From: Saccharothrix sp. ALI-22-I
Lineage (GTDB): Bacteria > Actinomycetota > Actinomycetes > Mycobacteriales > Pseudonocardiaceae
Length of the DNA stretch: 64,000 bases
Direction of reading: 5' to 3'
Assembly (NCBI RefSeq): GCF_001984175.1
Contig: NZ_MTQP01000068.1
Span: forward strand, 1 to 64,000
Shown: one piece after another, positions 52,557 through 61,461 of the stretch
Layout: every line of letters starts with the position of its first letter
Numbering within the stretch: the stretch's first letter is position 1
The notes under the pieces: generated by a model
Seen by the model: the letters and a program-made list of their open reading frames with translations, nothing else
Databases searched by the model: none
What the model was told of the DNA's origin: nothing
Translations under genes and position numbers: made by a program

Positions 52557-53410
52557 CACGCCTGCCCGAACGTCTGCCGCTGCCGCCCGAGTCCGTCGAT
52601 CTCCAGCTCCACCACGTCGCCCGCCCGCAGGTACGGCTTCGGCTCCGGCTGGCCCAGCGCGACGCCGGCGGGCGTGCCGGTGTTGATGACGTCCCCCGGT
52701 CGGAGGACGAGGAACCAGCTCAGGTAGCGGACCAGCTCGGCCACCGGGAAGATCATGTTCTTGGTGGAGGAGTCCTGCCGCGGCGCGCCGTTGACCCACA
52801 GCCGCATACCCAGTGCCTGCGGGTCGTCGACCTCGTCGGCGGGCACGAGGAAAGGGCCCAGCGGGTTGAACGTCTCGCAGTTCTTGCCCTTGTCCCACTG
52901 CCCGCCGCGCTCCAGCTGGAACTCGCGCTCGCTGACGTCGTGGGACAGGGTGTACCCCGCCACGCAGGTCAGGGCCTCCTCGGTGGACTCCAGGTACCGG
53001 GCGGTGCGCCCGATGACCACGCCGAGCTCGACCTCCCAGTCGGTCTTCACCGAGCGGCGCGGCACCAGGACCTCGTCGTTCGGCCCCACGATCGTGTCCG
53101 GGGTCTTGAGGAACACCACCGGCTCGGCCGGGACCGGGGCGCCTGTCTCCTCGGCGTGGTCGCGGTAGTTGAGACCGATGCAGATGATCTTGCCGACCCC
53201 CGCGATCGGCGGCCCGATCCGGACGTCGTCAACCACGATCGGGTGGAGTTCGCCGGCGGTGAGCGCGGCACGCGTGCGGGCGATGCCGTCGGCGGCTAGG
53301 AACGCGCCGGTCACGTCGTCGGTCACCGGGGTCAGGTCGTACGTGACGCCGTCCTCGGCACGGACGGCGGGGCGTTCGGAGCCCGACGGTCCCAGGCGCA
53401 GCAACTGCAC
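52556..53410 (-). CDS. FAH-family hydrolase, probable 2,4-diketo-3-deoxy-L-fuconate hydrolase (284 aa)
   Basis: Cleaves a diketo acid to pyruvate and lactate in the non-phosphorylating fucose pathway. FAH fold: GVGKIICIGLNYRDHAEE with catalytic His-Glu, metal-binding EVELGVVIGR, GYTLSHDVSEREFQ, KNCETFNPLGPF and NTGTPAGVALG. The GTG at 53410 has GGAGGA 7 nt upstream. It is the first gene of the operon that runs leftward to 45526. Confidence 0.92.
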   Translation of the reverse strand: MQLLRLGPSGSERPAVRAEDGVTYDLTPVTDDVTGAFLAADGIARTRAALTAGELHPIVVDDVRIGPPIAGVGKIICIGLNYRDHAEETGAPVPAEPVVFLKTPDTIVGPNDEVLVPRRSVKTDWEVELGVVIGRTARYLESTEEALTCVAGYTLSHDVSEREFQLERGGQWDKGKNCETFNPLGPFLVPADEVDDPQALGMRLWVNGAPRQDSSTKNMIFPVAELVRYLSWFLVLRPGDVINTGTPAGVALGQPEPKPYLRAGDVVELEIDGLGRQRQTFGQA

Positions 53411-53436
53411 GGCAGGTCCTCCTCAGCAGCCGGTCG

Positions 53437-53506
53437 ATAGATCGGATGTATAGCGCTCCTGCGTGAGGTCCGTCTAGAGGTTGCCCGGTTATTGGTCCGA
53501 TGAATC
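53437..53506. promoter_or_regulatory. Divergent promoter region between the fucose-like operon and the subtilase
   Basis: The 115-bp gap contains ATCGGA (53441-53446) within GATAGATCGGATGTATAG, and the inverse TCCGAT (53496-53501). These may be half-sites of a regulator controlling the sugar operon. No regulator gene is adjacent. Confidence 0.35.
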
Positions 53507-53525
53507 CCCGTTATGAAAGGTTGCG

Positions 53526-56500
53526 ATGAAACTCCACCGTGCGGTGTGGGCGTCCGCCACCACCGCCGCACTGCTCGCCCTGCTCGTCGTCGGCAGACCG
53601 GCCGTCGCCGAGCAGGCGGCCGAACCGCTGCCACCCAACCGCGCCGACCACGCGGGCACCGGGTCGTCCGAGCGGATCGGCGGCCCGGAGTTGTCCACAG
53701 GGTCGGGCGCAACGCGCGAAATCGTCGGTGCCGGCCGGCAGGATCAAGAACAGGGGACCCCCCGCCGGGGACCTCTGCGAAGCACGGCCGGCGCGCTGGC
53801 CCGCGCCTCCGGGCCGGTCACGGCGTTCATCGAGCTGGCCGAGACCTCGGCCGCCGAGGTGTACGGCGACGAGAAGGCGCGTGGCGCGGGGGATCCGGCG
53901 GCGGCGGCGCGAGCGGCCCGGGAGCGCACCGACGTGCAGGCCGACCGGGTGGTGGAGGCGTTGCGGGACAAGGACGCCGACACCCGTGAAGTCGCCAAGA
54001 CGCGTAACGCGGTGCCCGGTGTGGTCGTCACGGCCGACGCGCGGAACCTGCGCGAGCTGGCGACGATGCCCGAGGTCAAAGCCGTGCGGCTGACCGTGCC
54101 GAAGGTGGTGCAGAACGCGAGTTCGGCGGAGCTGACGCGGGTCGCGCAGGTGTGGCGGGACACCGGGCGGTACGGCGAGGGCCTGCGCATCGGCATCGTG
54201 GACACCGGCATCGACTACACGCACGCCGACTTCGGCGGGCCCGGCACCGTCGAGGCCTACGACGCCGTCGACCGCACCGCGCCGTGGACCCCGACCGCGA
54301 AGGTCGTCGGCGGTCACGACTTCGCGGGCGACGACTACGACGCGTACGTGCCGGAGAAGGCCACCCCGGTGCCCGACCCCAACCCGCTGGACTGCCACAG
54401 CCACGGCACGCACGTCGCGGGCTCGGCCGCCGGGTACGGCGAGAACGCCGACGGCACCACGTTCACCGGCGACTACGGCGCGTTGACGCCGGAGGCGCTG
54501 GCCGGCATGAAGATCGGCCCCGGCACCGCGCCGAAGGCGTCGCTGTACGCGCTGAAGGTGTTCGGCTGCACCGGGTCGACCGAACTCGTCGCCCAGGCCC
54601 TCGACTGGTCGCTCGACCCGAACGGCGACGGCGACTTCGGCGACCACCTCGACGTGGTGAACCTGTCGCTGGGCAGCGACTTCGGCGGCCAGGACGACCC
54701 GGACAGCCTGTTCGTGCGCAAGGTCGTGGAGCAGGGCGTGATGGTGGTCGCGTCGGCGGGCAACGGCGGCGACTTCTACGACGTCGGCGGCTCGCCCGCG
54801 AACACGCCGGAGGCGTTGGCGGTGGCCAACACGCGGGACGCGTTCGCGATCCTGGACGGTGTCGAGGTGGCCGGCGAGCCGCAGTCCGGCCAGTACAGCA
54901 AGAGCTACACCGACTACCCGGCGCTGGACCGGACGCTGCCCGTGGTGCCGGTGTCCGACCCGGCGAACCTGGACGGCTGCGCGCCGATCACCGAGGACCT
55001 GAACGGCAAGTTCGTGTGGCTGGAGTGGGACGAGGACGACACGACCCGCAAGTGCGGCTCGGGCGGTCGGACCGACAACGCCGAGGCGGCGGGTGCGGAA
55101 GGCGTGCTGCTCACCGCGACCAGCGACAACTTCAAGGCCGGCATCGCGGGCAACGCGACCATCCCGGTGTTCCAGTTCACCGGCACCGCGACCTCGGCCG
55201 TGCGGCCCGCGTTGACCGACGGGACTTTGCAGGTGCGGATGCTCGGGTCACTGCGCAACTCCGTGCCGACGAACACGCCGAACCTCGCCGACACGATCAC
55301 GCCGTCGTCGTCACGCGGGGCGCGCGGCGCGTCGGCCGCGAAGCCGGACGTGGCCGCGCCCGGTGACACGATCCTGTCCGCCGACGTCGGCACCGGCGTC
55401 GGGGTGGTGAGCATGGGCGGCACGTCGATGTCCGCGCCGCACGTGGCCGGCATCGCCGCGCTGGTCCGCGAGACGCACCCGGAGTGGACGGTCGAAGAGG
55501 TGAAGGCGGCCGTGATGAACACCGCCGGCGGCGAGGTGACCGACGGCGACGACCACACCACCGGCATCCCCGAGGCCCCGATGCGGGTCGGAGCGGGGCG
55601 GGTGGACGCGCTCGACGCGGTCGGTGTCGACGTGCTCGCCATGGTGCAGGACGACCCGGGCACGGTCGGCGTGACGTTCGGGCCGGTCGAGGCCGCCGCG
55701 CCGATGTCGGTGACGAAGACGGTGAAGGTGGTGAACAAGTCGTCCGCGTGGCGCACGGCGGGGCTTAGCTACCAGGCGGCGACCACCGTGCCCGGCACGC
55801 GGTTCGACGTGTCGCCGCCGGTGCTCCTGATGCCTCCGGGCGGGTCGAAGACGGCGCGGGTGACGCTGCACGTCACGCCCGACGAGCTGCGGAAGGTGGC
55901 CGATCCGACGGTGGTGAAGCGGCAGGCGGACGTGGCCCGGCAGTTCCTGGCCGAGGCGTCCGGGCGGGTGCTCGTCCGGACCGGCGGGGCCACGCTGCGG
56001 GTGCCGGTGTACGCGGCGCCGAAGCCGGTCGCGGACGTCGAGGCGGTCGATCGGGGTGACGGCACGGTGGAGTTGCGCGGGCGGGCGCTCGACCAGGGTG
56101 AGGGTGATCAGGCGTACCGGTCGCTGCTGAGCGGGTTCGAGTTGCAGGGCAGCAGCCCGGAGTTGCCGGACTGCACGGACGGGGTGCAGGTCGACTGCGC
56201 GTTGAACGGGTCGGCGAAGGGCGGTGACCTGCGGTACGTGGGCGCGGCGTCGGCCGACGGGATGCTCGCGTTCGGGGTGGTGACCTGGCACAACTGGGTG
56301 ACGCTGGGGAGCACCAACAGCCCGGAGATCCGCATCGACACCACCGGCGACGGCGCGCACGACTACACCGTGCAGGCGGTCAAGCCGACCGACACGGCGG
56401 ACAGCGTCACGGCGGACGTGTGGCTGGCGCGGACCGTGCGGGTGGCCGATGAGCAGGTCGTCGACGAGCAGCCGCTGAACGGGCAGTACGGCGACGTGGA

Positions 56501-56855
56501 CACGAACGTGATGGACAGCAACGTGGTGGTGCTGCCGGTGGCGTTGACCGCGTTGGGGATCGATCCGGCGGCGGGCAGCGCGCGCCTCACTTACACGGCG
56601 GTGATGTGCGGGCAGTACCCGGCGCCGGGGAACACGGACGGGTTCGTGGACCGGATCGACACGCCGATGTCGTTCGACCCGTTGCGGCCGGGGCTCGCGC
56701 TCGGCGGCGGGGTGTCGTTCGTGGCGGAGTCGGGGGCGGTGCTGGAGGTGCGGCGCGACCCGGAGTCGTTGGCGGTGGACAAGGCGGACAGCCTGCTCCT
56801 GCTGCACCACCACAACGCGTCCGGCGACCGCGCCCAGGTCCTCGCCCCGCGCTGA
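53526..56855 (+). CDS. Secreted subtilisin-family (S8) serine protease (1109 aa)
   Basis: Large extracellular subtilase. Signal peptide at residues 1-28 (ending AVA-EQ); prodomain about 90-200 (inhibitor I9-like); catalytic domain with Asp226 in IGIVDTGID, His293 in HSHGTHVAGS, and Ser634 in GGTSMSAPHVAG. A PA-domain insertion (GIAGNATIPVFQFTG) lies between His and Ser, and a long C-terminal region of beta-rich domains follows. Residues about 55-89 are encoded by a copy of the dispersed repeat element, which reads through in frame. Downstream is a repeat and a terminator. Likely a nutrient-scavenging protease. Confidence 0.92.
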   Translation: MKLHRAVWASATTAALLALLVVGRPAVAEQAAEPLPPNRADHAGTGSSERIGGPELSTGSGATREIVGAGRQDQEQGTPRRGPLRSTAGALARASGPVTAFIELAETSAAEVYGDEKARGAGDPAAAARAARERTDVQADRVVEALRDKDADTREVAKTRNAVPGVVVTADARNLRELATMPEVKAVRLTVPKVVQNASSAELTRVAQVWRDTGRYGEGLRIGIVDTGIDYTHADFGGPGTVEAYDAVDRTAPWTPTAKVVGGHDFAGDDYDAYVPEKATPVPDPNPLDCHSHGTHVAGSAAGYGENADGTTFTGDYGALTPEALAGMKIGPGTAPKASLYALKVFGCTGSTELVAQALDWSLDPNGDGDFGDHLDVVNLSLGSDFGGQDDPDSLFVRKVVEQGVMVVASAGNGGDFYDVGGSPANTPEALAVANTRDAFAILDGVEVAGEPQSGQYSKSYTDYPALDRTLPVVPVSDPANLDGCAPITEDLNGKFVWLEWDEDDTTRKCGSGGRTDNAEAAGAEGVLLTATSDNFKAGIAGNATIPVFQFTGTATSAVRPALTDGTLQVRMLGSLRNSVPTNTPNLADTITPSSSRGARGASAAKPDVAAPGDTILSADVGTGVGVVSMGGTSMSAPHVAGIAALVRETHPEWTVEEVKAAVMNTAGGEVTDGDDHTTGIPEAPMRVGAGRVDALDAVGVDVLAMVQDDPGTVGVTFGPVEAAAPMSVTKTVKVVNKSSAWRTAGLSYQAATTVPGTRFDVSPPVLLMPPGGSKTARVTLHVTPDELRKVADPTVVKRQADVARQFLAEASGRVLVRTGGATLRVPVYAAPKPVADVEAVDRGDGTVELRGRALDQGEGDQAYRSLLSGFELQGSSPELPDCTDGVQVDCALNGSAKGGDLRYVGAASADGMLAFGVVTWHNWVTLGSTNSPEIRIDTTGDGAHDYTVQAVKPTDTADSVTADVWLARTVRVADEQVVDEQPLNGQYGDVDTNVMDSNVVVLPVALTALGIDPAAGSARLTYTAVMCGQYPAPGNTDGFVDRIDTPMSFDPLRPGLALGGGVSFVAESGAVLEVRRDPESLAVDKADSLLLLHHHNASGDRAQVLAPR
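53691..53793 (+). repeat. Dispersed TTATCCACA / stem-loop element, copy 5, inside the subtilase coding sequence
   Basis: TTGTCCACA (53691-53699), AATCGTCGGTGCCGGCCGGC, AGGATCAAGAACAGGGGACC and CTCTGCGAAGCACGG follow the order of copy 3 (34344-34436). The hairpin is imperfect here. It is translated in the reading frame of the protease without a stop codon, between signal peptide and prodomain. Confidence 0.8.
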
Positions 56856-56881
56856 CCTTCGGGTTGATCACGAGATCGATC

Positions 56882-56921
56882 ACACGGGGTTGACCACGGG
56901 GTTGATCACGGGGTTGATCAC
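56882..56921. repeat. 12-15-bp tandem repeat (ACGGGGTTGATC) x3
   Basis: Three direct copies (ACGGGGTTGACC, ACGGGGTTGATC, ACGGGGTTGATC), with variable joints, follow the subtilase stop. They contain TGATCA palindromes. Confidence 0.7.
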
Positions 56922-56927
56922 GCAGAG

Positions 56928-56966
56928 CCAGGTCCGGCACAACCCGGTTGGGCGTGCCGGACCTGG
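56928..56966 (+). terminator. Terminator after the subtilase gene
   Basis: Stem CCAGGTCCGGCAC (56928-56940) pairs perfectly with GTGCCGGACCTGG (56954-56966). It lies 25 bp before the kinase start at 56991, so that gene's promoter must overlap or lie just downstream. Confidence 0.8.
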
Positions 56967-56990
56967 TGCGTGCTGGGCATACTCGTGCGA

Positions 56991-57920
56991 ATGGGTTTCG
57001 TGGTGGGTCTGGACGCGGGCGGCACGAGCACCCGGGCGTTGGTGCTCGACCTGGACGGCACCCGGCTGGGCGCCGGGGTCGCGGGCGGCGCGAACCCCAA
57101 CTCCCACCCGCCGGCGCAGGCCGCCACGCACATCCGCCAGGCGTTGACGGCGGCGTTGGACGGGCTGGACGCGGCGAAGGTCGAGTCGGGCGTGCTCGGC
57201 ATGGCCGGTTCGAGCAAGCTGACCGATCCGGCGGTGGCGGCGTTGTTCGAGGCGGCGTGGACCGGCGCGGGCCTGCGGTGCCCGATGCGGGTGATCACGG
57301 ACTGCGAGGCGGCGTTCGCGACCGGCTCCCCGTCACCCGACGGCACCGTGCTGGTGGCCGGCACGGGCTCGATCGCCGCCAGAATCCAAAACCACGAACT
57401 CGTGTCCACCGCCGGTGGCTACGGCTGGCTCCTAGGCGACGAGGGTTCCGCGTTCTGGCTGGGCCGCGAGGCCGTCCGAGCAACCCTGATCGCACTAGAA
57501 CAGGACACCCTCGACCCCCTCACCATCGCCGTCCTCAACCACGCGGGCATTCCCGCCCTACCCCACCGCGACCAATGGCGACGCCTGATCACCGCCGCCA
57601 ACAACGCCCCGCCGATCCAGTTGGCGACCTACGCACCCCTGGTCACCACACACGCCACCGCCCCATCAGCTGACCGAATCATCACCGCCGCCGTAAACGC
57701 CCTGGCCGACCTGGCCGAGAGCACACGACCACCCCACGACCAATCCCCCATCGTCCTAATGGGCAGCCTCATCCACGCCCACCCCCTGGGCGCACGCCTA
57801 AAACGCGAACTAGCCACCCGCACCACCGCCCCCGTGCACGTAGCCACCGAAGGCGCAGCCGGCGCAGCCTGGCTAGCAGCCGTAACCCTCCTAGGCGAAA
57901 CCGCCCCCCGCCCCACCTAA
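56991..57920 (+). CDS. BadF/BadG/BcrA/BcrD-type ATPase, probable N-acetylglucosamine kinase (309 aa)
   Basis: ASKHA-fold sugar kinase. The phosphate-1 motif GLDAGGTSTRALV starts at residue 5; catalytic Asp in VITDCEAAFATG; adenosine loop VAGTGSIAARI; GGYGWLLGDEGSAFWLGREAV is diagnostic of GlcNAc kinases of this family (cited by its core GWLLGDEGSAFWLG). It would phosphorylate imported GlcNAc to the substrate of NagA. ATG at 56991. The 3' half uses C-ending and CTA/GTA/GCA codons, unlike the 5' half. Confidence 0.87.
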   Translation: MGFVVGLDAGGTSTRALVLDLDGTRLGAGVAGGANPNSHPPAQAATHIRQALTAALDGLDAAKVESGVLGMAGSSKLTDPAVAALFEAAWTGAGLRCPMRVITDCEAAFATGSPSPDGTVLVAGTGSIAARIQNHELVSTAGGYGWLLGDEGSAFWLGREAVRATLIALEQDTLDPLTIAVLNHAGIPALPHRDQWRRLITAANNAPPIQLATYAPLVTTHATAPSADRIITAAVNALADLAESTRPPHDQSPIVLMGSLIHAHPLGARLKRELATRTTAPVHVATEGAAGAAWLAAVTLLGETAPRPT

Positions 57921-57931
57921 CCCCCACCCCC

Positions 57932-58120
57932 GCGCGTGTCCAACGTTCAGAACGCGCGTGTCCAACGTTCAGGTACCCCGAGTTGAACGCTCAGAACAGA
58001 AGCGGACCGGCGCGAGTGTCGAACGCACGCGTTCTGAACGTTCAACTCGCGCGTTCTGGAGGTTGGACACGCGCATTCCGGAGGTTGGACACGCGCGTTC
58101 TGAACGTTGGACACGCGGTT
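57932..58120. repeat. Two opposed arrays of 22-bp units between convergent genes
   Basis: TTCAG/CTCAG motifs recur at 57946, 57968 and 57990, then GTTCTG-type motifs at 58031, 58053, 58075 and 58097; both sets have a spacing of exactly 22 bp. The left set is in one orientation and the right set is inverted, so the arrays face each other around a centre near 58010. Flanked by the ends of the kinase and the DUF3159 gene. Confidence 0.9.
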
Positions 58121-58751
58121 AGGTGCGGGGGTGGCGTAGGCCGGGGTGGTCGGTGGGGAGGGTGCGGCGGAGGATCCACCAGCTGATGGCGATGCAGGCG
58201 ACTTGGAGGGGCCAGGTCAGGGCTACTCGCATGATGCCCAGGAGGATTACTTCGCCGGCTAGCCATAGGGCGCCGAATAGGACTACGCGTAGGACGTATT
58301 GGCCTACCCAGGGCCATGAGGCGATTCGGTAGGCGCGCAGGAGGTCGGGGTCGCGGCGCCAGCGGAACTTCTGGCCGGTTACCAGGCCGACTACTACGCC
58401 TAGCAGGGGCCAGCGGAGGACGATCGAGGCGGACCACACGAGGGCCGAGGCGGCGTTCAGGAAGATCTGCACGAGGAAGAAGTCCTCGGGGCGCCCGGTC
58501 TGCAACGCGATGTACGCCGCCAGCATCACCAGCGCGACGGACACGAGCAGCGCGCGCGGCCGGCCGCCCCGCACGACCCGCACCACGCCGACGACGACAC
58601 CGCACGCGATGGCGGCGATCGCACCGGCGGCGATGGAGTTCCCACCCAGCAGCCACCCCAACACGAAGGCCAACGGCGGCAGCGAGGCGTCCAACGCCCC
58701 ACCCCGCCCGCCCAGCAGGGCGGCCAGCGACTCCTGACGCGTGTCGGTCAT
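58119..58751 (-). CDS. DUF3159 family membrane protein (210 aa)
   Basis: Integral membrane protein with about six helices (for example LPPLAFVLGWLLGGNSIAAGAIAAIACG and ISWWILRRTLPTDHP regions; cited by position 22-49 and near the end). The conserved DUF3159 patch FRWRRDPDLLRAYRIASWPW is present. Found widely in actinobacteria; function unknown. Starts with ATG at 58751, divergent from the ROK regulator. The 3' end shows C-ending codons and abuts a 22-bp array. Confidence 0.82.
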   Translation of the reverse strand: MTDTRQESLAALLGGRGGALDASLPPLAFVLGWLLGGNSIAAGAIAAIACGVVVGVVRVVRGGRPRALLVSVALVMLAAYIALQTGRPEDFFLVQIFLNAASALVWSASIVLRWPLLGVVVGLVTGQKFRWRRDPDLLRAYRIASWPWVGQYVLRVVLFGALWLAGEVILLGIMRVALTWPLQVACIAISWWILRRTLPTDHPGLRHPRT

Positions 58752-58839
58752 GGCTCCAGGGTGCCTTAGGCCAACCTAACTCAGGTAACGGACCCGTCTC
58801 GGAGCACCGACGGCCGTTGACCTCGGCAAGAGCCCTTAC

Positions 58840-58882
58840 TAACCTCACCCGAAATCGTCTGGAAAGTTAACAGACAGGAGTG
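58840..58882 (+). promoter_or_regulatory. Candidate operator and ribosome site of the ROK regulator gene
   Basis: CTTACTAACCT (about 58836-58846) and AAAGTTAACAG (58863-58873) flank about 16 bp and resemble ROK-family operator half-sites. ACAGGAG (58873-58880) is the ribosome site for the ATG at 58883. Confidence 0.4.
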
Positions 58883-60115
58883 ATGATGCGAGCCGGGAGC
58901 CCGAGGCTGCTGCGCGAGATCAACGACCGCGCCGCGATCGAGGCGTTGCTCCGCAACGGCCCGCTGACCAGGGCGGAGCTGGAAGGGATCATCGGCCTGT
59001 CGAAGCCGGCGACCGCGCAGCTGCTCACCCGCCTCGAAACCGAGGGCACGGTCCTGCGCAACGGCCTGCGCGGCGGCGGGCGCGGTCCGCGGGCACAGCT
59101 GTGGACGGTCAACGGCGCGCTGGCCCACGTCGCCGCAGTCGACCTCACCCCCGACACGATCGACATCGCCATCGCCGACATCTCCGGCACGACGCTCACC
59201 GAGCACCGCGCCCCGATGCCGAAGACCGACGTGCTGGAGGCGTTCCACAGCGCGATCACCAAGACCGCCGCCCAGGCCGGCCTCACCCCCGACGCCCTGC
59301 ACCACGTGGTCGTGGGCAGCCCCGGCGCGGTGGACCCGGCGACCGGGCGGTTGAACTACGCGCCGCACATGCCGGGCTGGGAGAACAAGAACATCCCCGA
59401 GGAGTTGGAAGCCCTCCTCGACACCTCGGTCACGGTCGAGAACGACGTCAACCTCGTCGCGCTCGAAGAGATGATCGCCGGCCGGGCGATCGGGGTGAAG
59501 GACTTCGTCCTGCTCTGGCCCGCCGACGCGGTCGGTGCGGCCGTCGTCGTCAACGGCGTGCTCCTCCGCGGCGCGACCGGCGGCGCGGGCGAGATCGACG
59601 CCTTGCAGGTCCCCGACCACGCGCACGCCGACACGGGCACCGAACGCACCGGCAGCCGTTACGGCGACCTGCTCGACAGCACCGCGATCGCCCGCCTGGC
59701 CCGCGCGCACGGCGTGTCCGCGCGCACCGGTCGGTCCGCCGTCGAGAAGGCGTTGAGCGAAGGACCCGCGGGCCGCGAGTTCCTGGTGGACCTGGCCCGC
59801 CGCATCGCCACCGGCGTCGCGAACGTGATCGCCGTGGTCGACCCCGAACTGGTGCTGCTCTCCGGCGAGGTCGCGCAGGCGGGCGGCACGACGCTGGCCG
59901 ACCTGGTCGCCGCCGAGCTGCGTCACCTGGTGGTGCCCCGCACCCCCGTCCAACTCGCCCTGGTGACCGGGAAACCGGTGCGTTCCGGCGCACTGCACTC
60001 CGCGCTGTCGGTCGTCAGGGAACAGGTGTTCGGTCTTCCGGCCGCCACGACCGAACCCTTCCGCGGCCCGCAACGAGATGAGCGGGCCGCACCAACGTCC
60101 CCGTCCGCACGTTGA
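58883..60115 (+). CDS. ROK-family transcriptional regulator (NagC/XylR-like, 410 aa)
   Basis: N-terminal winged helix (about residues 5-65: LTRAELEGIIGLSKPATAQLL) followed by a ROK sugar-kinase-like domain (75-390) with VVVGSPGAVDPATG and ENDVNLVALEE. The second half of the usual zinc motif (CxCGxxGC) is not present, so it may not bind zinc as kinases do. Directly upstream of the ABC operon at 60131, with 15 bp between, so it most likely controls that operon in response to its sugar. The GTG at 58880 and a second ATG are alternative starts. Confidence 0.9.
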   Translation: MMRAGSPRLLREINDRAAIEALLRNGPLTRAELEGIIGLSKPATAQLLTRLETEGTVLRNGLRGGGRGPRAQLWTVNGALAHVAAVDLTPDTIDIAIADISGTTLTEHRAPMPKTDVLEAFHSAITKTAAQAGLTPDALHHVVVGSPGAVDPATGRLNYAPHMPGWENKNIPEELEALLDTSVTVENDVNLVALEEMIAGRAIGVKDFVLLWPADAVGAAVVVNGVLLRGATGGAGEIDALQVPDHAHADTGTERTGSRYGDLLDSTAIARLARAHGVSARTGRSAVEKALSEGPAGREFLVDLARRIATGVANVIAVVDPELVLLSGEVAQAGGTTLADLVAAELRHLVVPRTPVQLALVTGKPVRSGALHSALSVVREQVFGLPAATTEPFRGPQRDERAAPTSPSAR

Positions 60116-60130
60116 CCTGAAGGAGAGCAC

Positions 60131-61459
60131 ATGCGCAAGCTCCACCGCGCAGCGTTGCTATTTGTGGCCGCAACGGTGTCACTCACCGCGTGTGCGGCAG
60201 GCTCGGGCAGCACGACCGAGCAGTCGGGGCCAGCGGCGGCTCCCGGCCGGGACGACAAGTTCTCCCTGACCGTCTGGAGCAACTACTCCGGACGTGAGCA
60301 GGACGAGGTCACCAAGGCCCTGGAGAGCTTCAAGAAGCAGTACCCCAACGCGGAGATCAAGCACGAAGGCAGCCAGGACGACGACAAGATCACCGCGGGC
60401 ATCCGCAGTGGCAACCCGCCGGACGTGGCCCTGTCGTTCACCACCGACAACATCGGGCAGTTCTGCTCCAGCGGCTCGTTCCAGGAGCTCAAGCCCTACA
60501 TCGAACGCGACGACGTCGACCTCGGCCAGATCCCGGACGCGGTCCGCTCCTACACCGAGTACAAGGGCAACCGCTGCGCGATGCCCATGCTCAGCGACGT
60601 GTACGGGCTGTACTACAACAAGGACATGCTCGCCGAGGCGGGCATCACCACGCCGCCGAAGACGACGGCCGAACTGCTGGACTTCGCCAAGCGCACCACC
60701 AAGAAGGCACCGGACGGCACGATCGAGGTCGCGGGTTTCCTGCCGACCATGATGTTCTACGCCAACCGGCCGCCCATCTGGGCGCCGAACTTCGGCGCGA
60801 AGTGGACCGGCTCGGACGGCAAGTCCGCGTTGGCGACGCCGGAGTGGGCCGGGATGTTGGAGTTCCAGAAGCAACTCGTGGACTTCTACGGCTACGAGAA
60901 CCTGGAGCGGTTCCGCGCGGGCCTCGGCCAGGAGTACTCCAACGACCACGCGTTCCACCAGAAGAAGATCGCCATGATGATGGACGGCGAGTACCGCACG
61001 GCGTTCCTCAAGGACCAGGCGCCGGACGTCGAGTTCGGCACCGCGCCGTTTCCGACGAGCACGCCGGAGCTGTACGGCATCGGGTTCACCACCGGCACGA
61101 TCATGGGCATCCCGAAGGGCGCGAAGAACCCCGGCGCGGCGTGGGAGCTGGTCAAGCACCTGTCGTTCGACACCGAGACGATCGTGACCCTGGCCAACGG
61201 GATCAAGAACATCCCGAGCACGAAGGCGGCGCTGGCCGACCCGCGCCTGGAAGTGGACGAGAACTTCAAGACGTTCATCGACCTGGCCACCTCCGGCAAG
61301 CTCCAGGGCAACCCGGTGACGCCGATCGGTGACGCGCACATCAAGGCCATCGGCGACTTCGCCACGTCGTGGCAGGCGGGCAAGGTGCCCGACCTGATGG
61401 CCGGGCTGAAGGAAGTCGACCAGCAGATCGACGACCAGATCGCGAAGAGCGGCAAGTAG
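60131..61459 (+). CDS. ABC sugar-binding lipoprotein (442 aa)
   Basis: Family 1 solute-binding protein: lipobox LTAC with Cys21, then LTVWSNYSGREQDEVTKAL and the hinge-lining PKTTAELLDFAKRTTKK. GAAGGAGAG precedes the ATG. First transporter gene after the ROK regulator; it and the two permeases are spaced 2 bp or overlapping. CUT1-type. Substrate is unknown, but the GH4 glycosidase at the end suggests a glycoside (beta- or alpha-linked disaccharide). Confidence 0.92.
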   Translation: MRKLHRAALLFVAATVSLTACAAGSGSTTEQSGPAAAPGRDDKFSLTVWSNYSGREQDEVTKALESFKKQYPNAEIKHEGSQDDDKITAGIRSGNPPDVALSFTTDNIGQFCSSGSFQELKPYIERDDVDLGQIPDAVRSYTEYKGNRCAMPMLSDVYGLYYNKDMLAEAGITTPPKTTAELLDFAKRTTKKAPDGTIEVAGFLPTMMFYANRPPIWAPNFGAKWTGSDGKSALATPEWAGMLEFQKQLVDFYGYENLERFRAGLGQEYSNDHAFHQKKIAMMMDGEYRTAFLKDQAPDVEFGTAPFPTSTPELYGIGFTTGTIMGIPKGAKNPGAAWELVKHLSFDTETIVTLANGIKNIPSTKAALADPRLEVDENFKTFIDLATSGKLQGNPVTPIGDAHIKAIGDFATSWQAGKVPDLMAGLKEVDQQIDDQIAKSGK

Positions 61460-61461
61460 GG

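Noticed and set aside
57932..58120. Attachment sites or inverted repeats of an insertion sequence
   Set aside because: The inverted arrays enclose no transposase and share their unit with two other intergenic arrays.
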